Source: Epiperipatus broadwayi
Lineage: Eukaryota; Onychophora; Udeonychophora; Euonychophora; Peripatidae
Reading direction: 5' to 3'
DNA length: 64,000 bases
Assembly (NCBI GenBank): GCA_028023455.1
Contig: JAQFVV010006306.1
Span: forward strand, 3,747,001 to 3,811,000
The number at the start of each line of letters is the position of its first letter. Position 1 is the stretch's first letter. A program made the translations under genes and the position numbers. A model generated the notes under the pieces. The model saw only the letters and a list, made by a program, of their open reading frames with translations, searched no databases and had not been told where the DNA came from. Positions 49,801 to 53,359 of this stretch are shown piece by piece.

Positions 49801-51507
49801 GTTGTGCTCTTTATTTATTAGATGTCATCCAACATATGATTATTTAAGTAGTCAATGATTATTTTTTGCTTCTTCCTTTCATTTCTTTTCATATTGTAGT
49901 TCTGTTACTAATCTTTTTCATATACATGTGTATACTACAATGATCATTATTTTCCTGAATTCAATTCGTTTTTGCCTAATATTCTCATATTAATTTAACA
50001 CATAACGCAATGCTTTAATAAAAAATTCGTTACTTTATCTTTTAATTCCTCACAATAATCAATCTTTAAACACTAGCATTATCAAATATCTTTTCTCTTC
50101 TAATAGATATTTCCAACAACAAAAAAAAAAGATGTATTTTTTCTTATAACTTATAGGAAATCAAATTTATAATTTTATTTGAGAAAAAAATTCTAGCTTG
50201 ACAAATATCCTTATGGATTTGGATAAAATATGCAAACCAGCATTTTTATGATTTAAAAAAATTTCTAAATGACATTTTTTTTTCCTATGTAAAAGTCTTG
50301 AATCAGGAATATTTTTTATCTAAAATTCTTAGAAACTAAATGGCAAAATCATCATATATTTACAAGTTTGTTAAAATATAAAATACCTGTATTCCAGTTT
50401 TCAAAAAAAAAAGGCATTTCTCATTATTCTGAGTAGCATTTCTTTTCCCTTAAATTATGAACTTAAATATAAAGATTGACTTTCTTAAACATAACGGAAA
50501 GTATTTCTTTTCAGAAGCGTGAAAAAATATTATTCATTCACTATAGTTGGCAAATAAAAGATACATGAATGGACAAATACTTATACTAACAGATAGTTAA
50601 AAAATCTTATTATAAAATCATAATTTCAATTAGAAGTAAAATAAGGAAAAAAGCAGGTTTATTTCAGTAAACAATGTAATTAAGATTCTACCTAATGCTG
50701 AAATTCAGATAGTAACACAGCATAAGTGAAATTTTAATTTTTATTAGATTACGCATAAAAATAATGAAAGAATATTATTATTACATTAGCATAAAAAATG
50801 AAAACCAAAAAATTAAGTAAAATACAAACTGTTATCTCATAAAAACCCCACAGATTAAAATAAACAAACTTTCTAATGCAATAATGGTAATCAGAAAATA
50901 AAATTATACCTAAGTTCTCCGAAAGCGCTGAGCCATACAATTCTTTTTCTAATAATATTAAGCTTCACCTTTTTGCATAAAGCGCAATTTAAAACTTACC
51001 ACTTGAAGGTGACGCAAAAACAAGGATTTTATTTCGACTAGAAATATTACGTAATTTTTTTTTTTTTTTCATTTAATAATAATACTTCTCATTTCAGATT
51101 AATACTGTGGTTATTATTAACCTTCTATAAAAAAAAAAATTATGAAAAGTTCGTTGTTCATGTCATTTGTTTGTTTTTTAAATTCCCCCATTCCTCCCCA
51201 ATATTACATGAGATGCATTAATTGTATTAGTATTAAAATTAACTACTTTTACCTTTTGCAGTAAATGATGTATTACTGGAAGCAAAAGCGGAGACTTTTT
51301 TTTGCCCTTCTCAATTGCTGCCTGAGCATCGCTAATAGCCCATTTGTCAATAGGATGAGGAAATGTTTTTTGGACACGCTCTTCCACATCCTGCACAGTA
51401 TGAGGTTGTGAGGCACAAAGCATACTCAATAGCTGCAATATCCTGCTCTCTATATAATAGAGAGCATCTTCTTTGGTGGTTAATGATGGATGCACTTGCT
51501 TTTGAAC
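1770..51507 (-). CDS. Sos: Son of sevenless (Sos) Ras-GEF gene, partial: 11 exons covering histone fold, DH and PH domains
   Basis: Sos is a cytosolic protein recruited to receptor tyrosine kinases by Grb2/Drk. It loads GTP onto Ras through its Cdc25 domain, and its DH-PH module regulates that activity and acts on Rac. Here 11 minus-strand exons (51253-51507, 37478-37561, 33989-34069, 33709-33903, 30060-30200, 26384-26494, 20109-20210, 19895-20022, 13844-13974, 10967-11170, 1770-1887) total 1550 nt and join in one frame with no stop. Their order follows animal Sos: histone fold, DH, PH. Exon boundaries carry AG acceptors and GT donors except one GC donor after 13844. Intron lengths in transcription order are 13691, 3408, 85, 3508, 3565, 6173, 86, 5920, 2673 and 9079 bp. 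The N-terminal coding exon was not found. The REM, Cdc25 and proline-rich parts lie beyond base 1. The gene identity is secure; expression is not shown by sequence alone. Confidence 0.96.
2100..2515. other. Intron sequence with nothing recognised
   Basis: AT-rich sequence between exon K and the inverted-repeat cluster. No domain-bearing frame or RNA signal is visible. Confidence 0.4.
2520..3490. repeat. Cluster of four diverged copies of a repeat of about 150 bp, two in each orientation
   Basis: Phrases such as aataaatatttcattaac...gttttataaagc recur on the plus strand near 2565-2690 and 2870-2990. They recur inverted near 3060-3150 and 3350-3480 (gcagcctttataag...taatgaaatatttattgata). The head-to-head layout suggests a decayed foldback element or nested insertions of one MITE. 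It is non-coding. Confidence 0.5.
3491..4370. other. AT-rich intron sequence
   Basis: No recognisable coding segment. It leads into the left LTR of the gypsy-like element. Confidence 0.4.
4376..5262 (+). repeat. Left LTR of the gypsy-like element (approximate ends)
   Basis: It shares with 8204-8850 the ordered phrases tgcgcag, gactataaaaag (TATA box), atgcggaa/atgcggca, catgcatgg and accgat-aag. The similarity is patchy, so the element is old. A TGG-starting stretch, tggtaccctctt (about 5269), may be the primer-binding site. Both ends are estimates. Confidence 0.5.
4413..4466 (+). repeat. Perfect 27-bp tandem duplication inside the left LTR
   Basis: The unit acaaaaggtaaggacatatg plus cgcagaa occurs twice without a mismatch (4413-4439 and 4440-4466). 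The other LTR has a single equivalent near 8260. The duplication sits just upstream of the LTR TATA box at about 4488. Confidence 0.85.
5850..6340 (+). pseudogene. Gypsy aspartic protease relic
   Basis: Translation near 5870-5940 gives an [12 protein letters not shown] segment, the D-S-G active-site motif of retroviral-type proteases. It is followed by a degraded stretch and then an open frame (6089-6340) that reads [10 protein letters not shown], resembling the G-x-DF motif region after the flap. Stops interrupt the path. Upstream (5460-5850) there are only short AT-rich frames where gag should be. Confidence 0.6.
6420..7100 (+). pseudogene. Gypsy reverse transcriptase relic
   Basis: The RT fingers and palm can be followed across frames: [13 protein letters not shown] near 6560-6600, and the catalytic YMDD in [12 protein letters not shown] near 6835-6875. 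The latter is followed by an [12 protein letters not shown] segment. At least four stops or frameshifts fall between the motifs. The RT family is clear; the copy cannot encode an enzyme. Confidence 0.75.
7154..7640 (+). pseudogene. Gypsy RNase H relic
   Basis: The open segment 7154-7372 ends [20 protein letters not shown], where the D of MDSS is the first RNase H catalytic Asp region. After a stop come [15 protein letters not shown] and [14 protein letters not shown], both hallmark RNase H strings of Ty3/gypsy elements. The VVADALS motif that closes the domain is at about 7593-7615. It is interrupted by stops at about 7372 and 7426. Confidence 0.75.
7593..8040 (+). pseudogene. Gypsy connection region and integrase zinc-finger relic
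   Basis: An open frame (7593-7826) begins VVADALS and covers the linker. Downstream, a frame near 7900-8000 reads [20 protein letters not shown], the H-H half of the HHCC zinc finger at the integrase N-terminus. The integrase catalytic core is missing: sequence passes directly to a polypurine tract at 8190, so an internal deletion of 1 kb or more is inferred. Confidence 0.6.
8188..8203 (+). other. Polypurine tract of the gypsy-like element
   Basis: The run caaaggggggggggagatg immediately precedes the tga-start of the right LTR, the position and composition expected of the plus-strand primer. Confidence 0.55.
8204..8850 (+). repeat. Right LTR of the gypsy-like element (approximate ends)
   Basis: It begins tgattttgaaac after the polypurine tract and carries a TATA box (gactataaaaagc, about 8289). 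It shares ordered phrases with 4376-5262. The right end is uncertain. Confidence 0.5.
9318..10512 (+). mobile_element. Tigger/pogo-like DNA transposon, 1.2 kb deletion derivative
   Basis: The termini cacctgggtctcttttt (left) and its reverse complement aaaaagagacccaggtg (right) are each flanked by TA (9316-9317 and 10513-10514). Inside both ends are tgcgattttt/aatgcggg phrases typical of Tigger subtermini. Only about 60 codons of open sequence remain (about 9489-9667, starting [15 protein letters not shown], acidic). They could be a transposase C-terminus but are not diagnostic. A hairpin element is inserted at 9712-9898. Confidence 0.7.
9712..9898. mobile_element. Hairpin MITE nested in the Tigger-like element
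   Basis: The arms are near-perfect inverted copies of about 85 bp: ttttcttttatacacatata, then gagaaacttttagacag, with the reverse complement from 9853 to 9896. The short loop is centred near 9800. It is non-coding and younger than its host element. Confidence 0.75.
10520..10966. other. Intron sequence upstream of exon J
   Basis: AT-rich sequence with a (TA)n run near 10760. An open frame at 10639-10827 has no recognisable domain. Confidence 0.4.
10967..11170 (-). CDS. Sos: Sos exon J: PH domain core
   Basis: This 204-nt exon (phase 1 in, 1 out) starts by completing Asp (G|AT) and encodes [10 protein letters not shown], then [20 protein letters not shown] and [18 protein letters not shown]. 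These are the beta strands of the Sos PH domain, which binds phosphoinositides and phosphatidic acid. The acceptor is ttatttttag and the donor is gtaagaaa. Confidence 0.96.
11362..11478 (+). mobile_element. MITE family M fragment
   Basis: The phrases ctgtagaggtccctgctatcg, cagtaaatattacttatgta and tttataattacaac recur near 13535, 24009-24230, 47980 and 48320. A single end is present here. Confidence 0.5.
11480..12235. other. AT-rich intron sequence
   Basis: No coding or RNA signal. It contains A-runs (about 12148) and scattered cataaat/aatca phrases. Confidence 0.4.
12236..12389. mobile_element. Hairpin MITE, 154 bp
   Basis: The left arm, gaccgtatagagaaaagctt, then catgaagtccgttttttt and attatgtgcttagccga, is matched by its inverse ending aacggactttatgaaag...tatacagtc. 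The loop is about 14 bp. Confidence 0.75.
12400..13530. other. AT-rich intron sequence with a poly-G run
   Basis: A run of about 12 G sits at about 12641-12652. A T-to-A palindromic run lies at about 13456-13477. Otherwise there is nothing recognisable. Confidence 0.4.
13535..13640 (+). mobile_element. MITE family M fragment
   Basis: It carries ctataaccttaagactatgc, tatattacttacgtaatgaa and aattattaattacaacc, matching the units at 47.98 and 48.33 kb. Confidence 0.5.
13836..13843 (-). other. GC 5' splice site of the intron between Sos exons I and J
   Basis: On the minus strand the exon ends ...ATTATGG and the intron begins gcaagtaa. The AAGT at +3 to +6 is the strong U1-pairing context typical of functional GC-AG introns. 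Joining at this point restores Ile-Met-Asp-Gly, as in other Sos proteins. The nearest GT (13839-13838) gives a frameshift and a stop. Confidence 0.85.
13844..13974 (-). CDS. Sos: Sos exon I: DH-PH linker and start of the PH domain
   Basis: This 131-nt exon (phase 2 in, 1 out) supplies the A that completes the Gly codon. It encodes [20 protein letters not shown], then [17 protein letters not shown], the strongly conserved entry to the Sos PH domain. The acceptor is ttttaaag. The frame demands that the exon end at ATTATGG with a GC donor (gcaagtaa); the nearest GT, four bases further, would bring in a stop within a few codons of exon J. Confidence 0.93.
14040..14527. other. AT-rich intron sequence
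   Basis: Simple AT-rich sequence between exon I and the RTE element. No gene signal. Confidence 0.4.
14570..14803 (-). pseudogene. RTE C-terminal domain (77 codons)
   Basis: It begins [18 protein letters not shown] and includes [15 protein letters not shown], then a Trp-rich tail ending at a stop next to the 3' simple repeat. Relics of this segment recur at 41.8, 29.6 and 57.1 kb. Confidence 0.85.
14837..15685 (-). pseudogene. RTE reverse transcriptase, palm and thumb (282 codons)
   Basis: It contains [10 protein letters not shown] (first catalytic Asp region), [13 protein letters not shown] and the catalytic FADDVIVF. These are followed by [12 protein letters not shown] and [13 protein letters not shown], then the [17 protein letters not shown] thumb signature shared by RTE/craniofacial-development-like elements. 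It ends at a frameshift near 14836. Confidence 0.9.
15700..16068 (-). pseudogene. RTE reverse transcriptase, fingers (122 codons)
   Basis: It contains [11 protein letters not shown] (RT block 0/1), [18 protein letters not shown] and [15 protein letters not shown] (block 2). It runs out of frame near 15710 and continues in the next ORF, a single frameshift. Confidence 0.88.
16123..16545 (-). pseudogene. RTE linker between endonuclease and RT (140 codons)
   Basis: A Lys/Arg-rich helical segment (for example [10 protein letters not shown] and [15 protein letters not shown]) ending IMKLVKDFY. That is the usual bridge between EN and RT in RTE LINEs. Stops separate it from both neighbours. Confidence 0.75.
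16598..17527 (-). pseudogene. RTE endonuclease domain ORF (309 codons)
   Basis: It starts [11 protein letters not shown] and contains [30 protein letters not shown] (metal-binding Glu), [19 protein letters not shown] (catalytic Asp and Asn) and GSDHRLV (catalytic His). This is the complete motif set of an exonuclease-endonuclease-phosphatase fold. The endonuclease nicks target DNA for target-primed reverse transcription. It ends at a stop at the start of the linker, so it is cut off from the RT. Confidence 0.9.
18000..18390. other. Intron sequence with nothing recognised
   Basis: AT-rich sequence; an overlapping minus frame (18097-18315) shows no domain. Confidence 0.4.
18400..18602 (+). mobile_element. 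Palindromic family P, copy 2 (single arm, 10-bp target duplication)
   Basis: One arm only: acaggcaaaactg..., gccactcagtgcaagccaga, gtaatcaatggatgcagg, ccaatatccccagactagt, ending aggatctaatg. It is flanked by aagtttaaat at 18390-18399 and 18603-18612. A single arm able to stand alone with a target duplication suggests the arm is the basic unit. Confidence 0.75.
18615..19380. other. AT-rich intron sequence
   Basis: No coding or RNA signal recognised. Confidence 0.4.
19387..19607. mobile_element. Foldback element with two-part arms
   Basis: Outer arms: atatatgcaatttatccact, then tttgaacactttttaacaaa, against their inverse at 19550-19607. Inner arms: tcttcagagccaattttact against agtaaaactggctctgaaga. 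An asymmetric insert of about 50 bp lies in the right half. It is non-coding, 280 bp downstream of exon H's donor. Confidence 0.75.
19895..20022 (-). CDS. Sos: Sos exon H: end of the DH domain
   Basis: This 128-nt exon (phase 0 in, 2 out) begins [19 protein letters not shown] and then [20 protein letters not shown], the last DH helix, ending within a Gly codon (GG|A). The acceptor is ttttttag and the donor is gtacttaa. Confidence 0.94.
20109..20210 (-). CDS. Sos: Sos exon G: DH domain
   Basis: This 34-codon exon (phase 0 to 0) contains [19 protein letters not shown], matching the conserved LxxLLLxPVYHCxHYFELLK stretch of Sos (conserved region 3 of Dbl domains). The acceptor is preceded by a long T-run ending tttag; the donor is gtaatttt. 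An 86-bp intron separates it from exon H. Confidence 0.95.
20220..22425. other. Long AT-rich intron stretch
   Basis: No recognisable coding relic. It contains A-runs (about 21046), (TA)n (about 21463 and 21912) and a G-rich run at about 22110. Confidence 0.4.
22430..23460 (+). mobile_element. Possible solo LTR of an LTR retrotransposon
   Basis: A more GC-balanced block with a TATA box (tataaata, 22504) and polyadenylation-like aataaa signals near 23215. It abuts a tggcgcccg at 23461 that would match the 3' end of a lysine-type tRNA. Repeats of attcatactggaa (about 22822-22850) and a caattctttta/aaattcttt array (23270-23345) lie inside. No retroviral-type domain follows, and the usual CA end before the primer site is not seen, so this is tentative. 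Confidence 0.35.
23461..23470 (+). other. Primer-binding-site-like decamer
   Basis: Tggcgcccgt: the first nine bases equal the complement of a tRNA-Lys 3' end. It supports the LTR reading of 22430-23460 but could be chance. Confidence 0.35.
24009..24230. mobile_element. MITE family M, foldback copy
   Basis: Arms aatatttactaaggcaataa and acct (24009-24032) are inverted at 24164-24187. The inner part holds tgcgatggtagtgacctcta caggtcttaacc in the reverse sense of the copy at 11.37 kb. A right-hand extension (gtgcattaaataaatttata) matches the end of the other copies. Confidence 0.65.
24235..26380. other. AT-rich intron stretch
   Basis: No recognised gene. A pyrimidine tract (cctcctccctccccacccct) lies at about 25322. 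Palindromic A/T runs lie near 24480-24600. Confidence 0.4.
26384..26494 (-). CDS. Sos: Sos exon F: DH domain
   Basis: This 37-codon exon (phase 0 to 0) begins [17 protein letters not shown] and ends ...GYTLQ. The YxxYxxD/R pattern is the conserved core of the DH domain. The acceptor is tattttaag and the donor is gtaatata. Confidence 0.93.
27102..27420 (+). pseudogene. C-terminal zinc-knuckle relic of a LINE
   Basis: An open segment (27102-27290) reads [31 protein letters not shown], and [15 protein letters not shown]. After a stop come [12 protein letters not shown]-like residues in shifted frames. The CxxC...H...C end after a 'LLFxARTxSL' segment is typical of the tail of some arthropod LINE polyproteins. 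No RT precedes it within reach; 26500-27100 is purine-rich but not clearly coding. Confidence 0.45.
27595..29760 (+). mobile_element. RTE LINE, copy 2 (degenerate)
   Basis: It is parallel to copy 1 but on the plus strand. The leader phrase ctgaggttaagatcaagaaa (about 27640) and atgacagacaaaaataaagc (27777) match copy 1's leader and start. An endonuclease relic (28086-28310) reads [20 protein letters not shown] and [14 protein letters not shown] is at about 28896. The C-terminal region (RWMDEI-like tggatggatgaaataagaat) is near 29620, with a gatgataataa tail at 29735-29750. Many stops; dead. Confidence 0.75.
30060..30200 (-). CDS. Sos: Sos exon E: DH domain
   Basis: This 47-codon exon (phase 0 to 0) encodes [20 protein letters not shown], then a helix ending in GSCFEEMAE, aligning with the second conserved block of the Sos DH domain. 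The acceptor is tttttacag and the donor is gtaagttt. The segment just before GSC (ENVCPCI) has two cysteines where I recall other Sos proteins having a Pro-Leu-Val type sequence. This looks like a lineage substitution and not decay, because the frame is intact. Confidence 0.93.
30210..31695. other. AT-rich intron stretch between exons D and E
   Basis: No coding relic recognised. A half-copy of a catgcgctttatg...gaatactctcatttt repeat (about 30560-30612) resembles one arm of the hairpin at 32398. Confidence 0.4.
31701..31808 (-). mobile_element. SINE family S2, minus-strand partial copy
   Basis: Its reverse complement carries gggatcatttatctttttca, gtcatgt, ggttgtttgagatgg and aagttcaaattcctc, the same order as the plus copy at 31901. 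The box-B-like gttcaaattc suggests a tRNA-derived promoter. Confidence 0.6.
31901..32072 (+). mobile_element. SINE family S2, plus-strand copy
   Basis: It begins attgtatatatgtgtgggag and contains acgtgtggtcatgtgtattg, tttgagatgcagtggagg, then agttcaaatccctcc (RNA polymerase III box B-like). The same start and end phrases occur at 53171-53352. With the minus copy at 31701 it forms an inverted pair about 150 bp apart. Confidence 0.65.
32398..32550. mobile_element. Hairpin MITE, 153 bp
   Basis: The left arm ggaatcacccccggcacatg, cgctgtgtgaatttataaca is matched by the inverse gttataaattcatacagcgc atgtgtcagaaaatgatttcc. Arms of about 62 bp; loop about 28 bp. Confidence 0.75.
33226..33262 (+). mobile_element. 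Palindromic family P, short fragment (copy 6)
   Basis: Aaaacaggcaaaactctcca tacagtagtggtgg is the outer end of the family P arm; the rest is missing or unrelated. Confidence 0.55.
33709..33903 (-). CDS. Sos: Sos exon D: linker and start of the DH domain
   Basis: This 65-codon exon (phase 0 to 0) begins [11 protein letters not shown], runs through an acidic linker (DEEP), and enters the DH domain with [17 protein letters not shown]. That is conserved region 1 of the Dbl fold, the helix that contacts Rho-family GTPases. It ends ...KLFPKSK at the donor gtaaatta. The acceptor is aaattttag. The exon keeps the spacing seen in other Sos proteins. Confidence 0.95.
33989..34069 (-). CDS. Sos: Sos exon C: end of the histone fold
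   Basis: This 27-codon exon (phase 0 to 0) begins LAGNYVK and continues [20 protein letters not shown], the conserved close of the Sos histone fold. The acceptor is tttaatag and the donor is gtacattt. An intron of only 85 bp separates it from exon D. Confidence 0.95.
34205..34759 (+). mobile_element. mariner transposon, 555-bp internal-deletion copy
   Basis: The inverted ends tgaggtgtgacaattttaat (left) and its diverged complement ending gtaaactgtcacacctcg (right) are flanked by TA at 34203-34204 and 34760-34761. The plus strand keeps the transposase C-terminus: [19 protein letters not shown] contains the third catalytic Asp of the mariner D,D34D triad. It is followed by a KDKN..DIQ and GDYF-like tail with stops. 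The N-terminal DNA-binding part and first two catalytic Asp are deleted. Confidence 0.9.
34770..37470. other. Intron stretch, mostly unassigned
   Basis: AT-rich sequence. On the minus strand near 35930-35985 a [18 protein letters not shown] segment is reminiscent of the LINE segment before RT. A minus frame at 36729-36968 (MTADFNID...) has no clear family. Neither is enough to call an element. Confidence 0.35.
37478..37561 (-). CDS. Sos: Sos exon B: histone-fold helix
   Basis: This 28-codon exon (phase 0 to 0) encodes [20 protein letters not shown] followed by YISADILK. That matches the long central helix of the second histone fold in Sos, which is histone H2A-like. The acceptor is ttgttaag and the donor is gttagtt. 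It is separated from exon A by the largest intron seen (13.7 kb). Confidence 0.95.
38140..39570 (-). mobile_element. CR1/L2-like LINE relic
   Basis: Reading the minus strand gives, in order: [20 protein letters not shown] (linker, about 39400), [11 protein letters not shown] and [13 protein letters not shown] (RT blocks 1-2, about 39080-39200). Next come [20 protein letters not shown] (the GxPQGS motif, about 38720-38780) and [13 protein letters not shown]...[11 protein letters not shown]. The thumb follows: [11 protein letters not shown] and [10 protein letters not shown] (38137-38364). Frequent stops. The YADD block itself is eroded. Same strand as Sos. Confidence 0.7.
39700..41340. other. 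Unassigned intron stretch
   Basis: An inverted pair (taatggaattgtttggaatg / aatttccaaacattacttcc atta, 40563-40611) marks a small foldback. A plus-strand open segment near 41000-41200 reads [20 protein letters not shown] and [12 protein letters not shown]. It looks like a coding relic but I cannot assign it. Confidence 0.4.
41344..41475 (+). repeat. 80-bp tandem repeat with a GATTGC...GCAATC motif
   Basis: Aaaattgctaggggaatcga, aactgtcttag recurs 80 bp later as aagattgctggggcaatcga, ttctgtcttag. A third copy lies at 52141 (aagaagattgctgggacaat), so this is a dispersed repeat. Confidence 0.6.
41755..43160 (-). mobile_element. RTE LINE, copy 3 (degenerate, split by a hAT-like insertion)
   Basis: It aligns along its length with copy 1 (about 14570-15600), same strand: ttcatccatccatctcatat (RWMDE region, 41908), atcttttataatccagttaa and cctcaagtttcagatctata. 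It continues after the insert (42578 on) to the catalytic region near 42950 (ggatgacttaaataa, the HLDFAD segment). It stops near 43160, so it is 5'-truncated, as LINE copies usually are. Confidence 0.75.
42139..42569. mobile_element. hAT-like non-autonomous element, 431 bp, inserted in RTE copy 3
   Basis: The ends cagtggttaccaac and gttgggaaacgctg are imperfect inverted repeats of the hAT CAGNG...CNCTG type. The flanking octamers ctccatat (42131-42138) and ttctatac (42570-42577) agree at 5 of 8 positions, as expected for an old 8-bp duplication. Uninterrupted RTE copy 1 lacks this block. The inside has no transposase. Confidence 0.75.
43738..43815 (-). mobile_element. SINE family S2, partial copy
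   Basis: Its reverse complement carries ggttgtatgagatagagtcg, gcttgaaagtctgtgttcaa atcctct, matching the tRNA-like half of the 53171 copy. Confidence 0.55.
44160..45530 (+). mobile_element. jockey-like LINE relic, RT portion
   Basis: Plus-strand reading gives the linker ([52 protein letters not shown]). RT blocks follow across frames: [17 protein letters not shown] (about 44625), [14 protein letters not shown] (about 44815), [10 protein letters not shown] (about 44925), and YISDL..K..FMLMLLL, where the catalytic YADD should be (about 45170). The [10 protein letters not shown] and [12 protein letters not shown] segments follow near 45330-45470. Only the linker ORF (44377-44595) is intact. Confidence 0.7.
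45903..46305 (+). mobile_element. Palindromic family P, copy 3 (15-bp target duplication)
   Basis: Two arms of about 170 bp are about 95% identical by eye and separated by only a few bases at tgagagcctaagatctaggt (about 46110-46130), giving a near-perfect hairpin. The left outer extension tcacatgatcaccatctcta (45903) has no partner on the right. The flanks are exact duplicates, aaatccaaatgaaca (45888-45902 and 46306-46320). It lies within the jockey-like LINE region. Confidence 0.85.
46565..47000 (+). mobile_element. jockey-like LINE relic, C-terminal portion
   Basis: [17 protein letters not shown] and [16 protein letters not shown] resemble the 'TSWGAxxxxLRTxALALVYSTAEYCxPV' segment that should follow directly on the end of the 44160-45530 relic. 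The intervening kilobase includes palindromic copy 3. Confidence 0.45.
47105..47160. repeat. Compact 56-bp hairpin
   Basis: Attctattgaataagatacc cat and its inverse atgggtatcttatccaatag aat (one mismatch in 23) enclose a 10-nt loop. It could fold as a small RNA hairpin or be a relic palindrome. Confidence 0.7.
47795..48416 (+). repeat. Tandem duplication of about 340 bp carrying MITE family M
   Basis: The unit from tttcacgaacgttagtgtgt to caaattaatagttacaac (47795-48078) repeats at 48135-48412 with a 335-340 bp offset. Long identical stretches include tataattaaaaagtaggttg and cttgtgttaagatttgtaga. Each copy ends in the family M terminus seen at 11.4, 13.5 and 24.0 kb. Confidence 0.85.
48420..48821 (-). 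pseudogene. Possible LINE endonuclease N-terminus relic
   Basis: A 133-codon frame begins [20 protein letters not shown], resembling the 'KLxELESxLxxxxPDILLLxE' opening of LINE endonucleases. The remainder is Ile/Leu/Phe-rich and shows no GDFN or SDH motif, so most of it may be chance translation of AT-rich DNA. Confidence 0.25.
48830..51250. other. AT-rich part of the first visible Sos intron
   Basis: T-runs and A-runs only; no element or gene recognised. Confidence 0.4.
51253..51507 (-). CDS. Sos: Sos exon A: first half of the histone-fold module
   Basis: This 85-codon exon (phase 0 to 0) begins VQKQVHPSL after the acceptor ctattag and ends ...HHLLQK before the donor gtaaaagt. It contains [19 protein letters not shown], which is nearly invariant in Sos proteins and belongs to the first of the tandem histone folds that bind membrane lipid and pack against the DH-PH unit. 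It corresponds to about residues 30-118 of vertebrate SOS1. It starts in mid-protein, so about 30 N-terminal codons must lie on an exon upstream, to the right. I scanned 51508-64000 for the expected W-R/K-G-L motif before a donor and did not find it. Confidence 0.95.
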
Positions 51508-51509
51508 CT

Positions 51510-52376
51510 AATAGAAAATAGATATACATTTATAAATTGGTAATATTTCACCAAAACTTAATTTGCACAAATTTTATTATAATTTGATATTTTTTTTGGA
51601 CTTTTGCAAATAAATATACCAAAATACTCTACTTTTTTGACATCAGTTGGCAGACAAAAACAATTGCCCAGTGGGAAAAAATCAAAAGAAATGCAATTAT
51701 ACAAACTGTCAAACTTTTTAAACTCAATATTTGATTATTTCATTCCTATGATAAATGTCAAGCTTTACTTGAACATGTTTAGTATTCATAAATGGATCTT
51801 TTTTAAAAAAAATTGCATTTATGGCTGGTGCATAAGCTTAAGTAAAACTTAAGGTCTATCTTTTTTTTTTTTTTTTAAAAAAAGACATACTTATTGGATC
51901 ATATTCAAACAATCACATAAAAAAAGAATTTTTTGTTCTTCGTACCAATGTGTAAAAATAAATTCATGTGAACATTTAAAAAAGTCCTTATAAAAATTTA
52001 AATGGAGTATATCATTTAATAAGGACAAATATTAATATTTTCATGATATTGTTTAATTAGTAGCACTTACAAGGTCATAACATAAACTACTCCTTCTAAT
52101 TTGATTGAAACAGTTGAGGTTAGGAGATATAAAGTTCTAAAGAAGATTGCTGGGACAATCGAAACTGTAAAATGTAAGAAAGGGTGGTAAATAAAGCATT
52201 GTGTAACAGTAGTAAAGTACTTGGACAATTTAATATTATATGTCATAACATAAATATAGGAAGTCACTGTACAAATATTAATAATTACATTACAAATGTA
52301 ATGAAGCCATTAAAAAATATTTTTACAGAATAAAAACATTCTTGCAGTCAAACAATATTAGATTAATTTTTAAGAG
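51510..52376. other. Sequence upstream of exon A
   Basis: Expected to be intronic. It contains a T/A palindromic run (about 51861-51887) and a stray copy of the 80-bp repeat at 52141. No missing Sos exon was recognised. Confidence 0.4.
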
Positions 52377-52377
52377 A

Positions 52378-52546
52378 AGGCCACAAGGATATTGGATGAG
52401 TAAGCCCTAGATAGGGATTTTATGCACAAGCCTTCTGTCATCCATTGATTACTCTGATTGGCACAGGGTAGCACTACTGTATGGAGAGTTTTGCCTGTTT
52501 TATTAAGTTATGAGCAAGCATAAGAAACAGTGATCATGGGATGTAT
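52378..52546 (-). mobile_element. Palindromic family P, copy 4 (single arm with outer extension)
   Basis: In reverse complement it reads tcccatgatcactgtttctt atgcttgctcataac, then caggcaaaactctccataca, gagtaatcaatggatgacag, atccaatatcc, ttgtggcct. The arm is truncated and lacks the ccagactagttt segment. No clear target duplication. Confidence 0.7.
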
Positions 52547-53170
52547 AGTAGTTTAATAACAAAAAAAGTTAACGCTAAATATGGTGAAGGTAGCAAAAGC
52601 ACACACACACCCACAGTCATAATACTATCTGACATGCGATATTTATCTTGATCACAATACTATTAAAAAAATTCACATAATGAAAAAAATTAATATGCAT
52701 TCACAAACATAAGAAATATCTAGGAATCCGCAAATAAACAAGATGCATAAGTTTCAATAAAACATAAAAATTTATTATATATTAAACAATTGAAATTAAA
52801 AAATTAACATAAACATCGCTGAAATCAATTCTATTACTCAATTAGGCTGTATTATTTTGCCACAAGTACACACAATATTATTTAAAGAATCTTAATTTTA
52901 TATTCCCTATTAACTTGCACTTGTTAAAAGTAAAAAAAAAAATCGATATGCAAACTGTAATTTTATTTAAATCTATGTGTAATTTGTAATAATATAAAAA
53001 AAATCTATTCTTATATTTTCTAAATATTTTTCTCCCTATTCGCTATTAACAGTAGCACAGCCAGAAATTTAGCAACGAGTTGAAATTAAAAATATCAAAT
53101 ATAGTTTACATAAATCTAAGATTTGAAATACCAGGCACAGAAAAGATAAAAAATTACCAATATATTTATC

Positions 53171-53352
53171 ATTGTATATATGTATGGGAGATGATAATCT
53201 GGACCAACTGATGAGTGCTGGTTCAGCACGAAATACGTATATTGGTGATTATTTCCTTTCTGCATGTGTGTGGTCATGTGTATCAGTAGTATGAGATAGT
53301 GTGAATGGTTGAAGTGGCTTGAAAGTCTGAGTTCAAATCCCCTATATTTACA
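53171..53352 (+). mobile_element. SINE family S2, best copy
   Basis: It starts attgtatatatgtatgggag and continues atacgtatattggtgattat, gtgtggtcatgtgtatcagt, gatggttgaagtggc-like, and ends agtctgagttcaaatcccct. The gttcaaatcc is a box-B-like element; the upstream half is unlike a tRNA. No A-tail is seen. Confidence 0.65.
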
Positions 53353-53359
53353 TAAATCT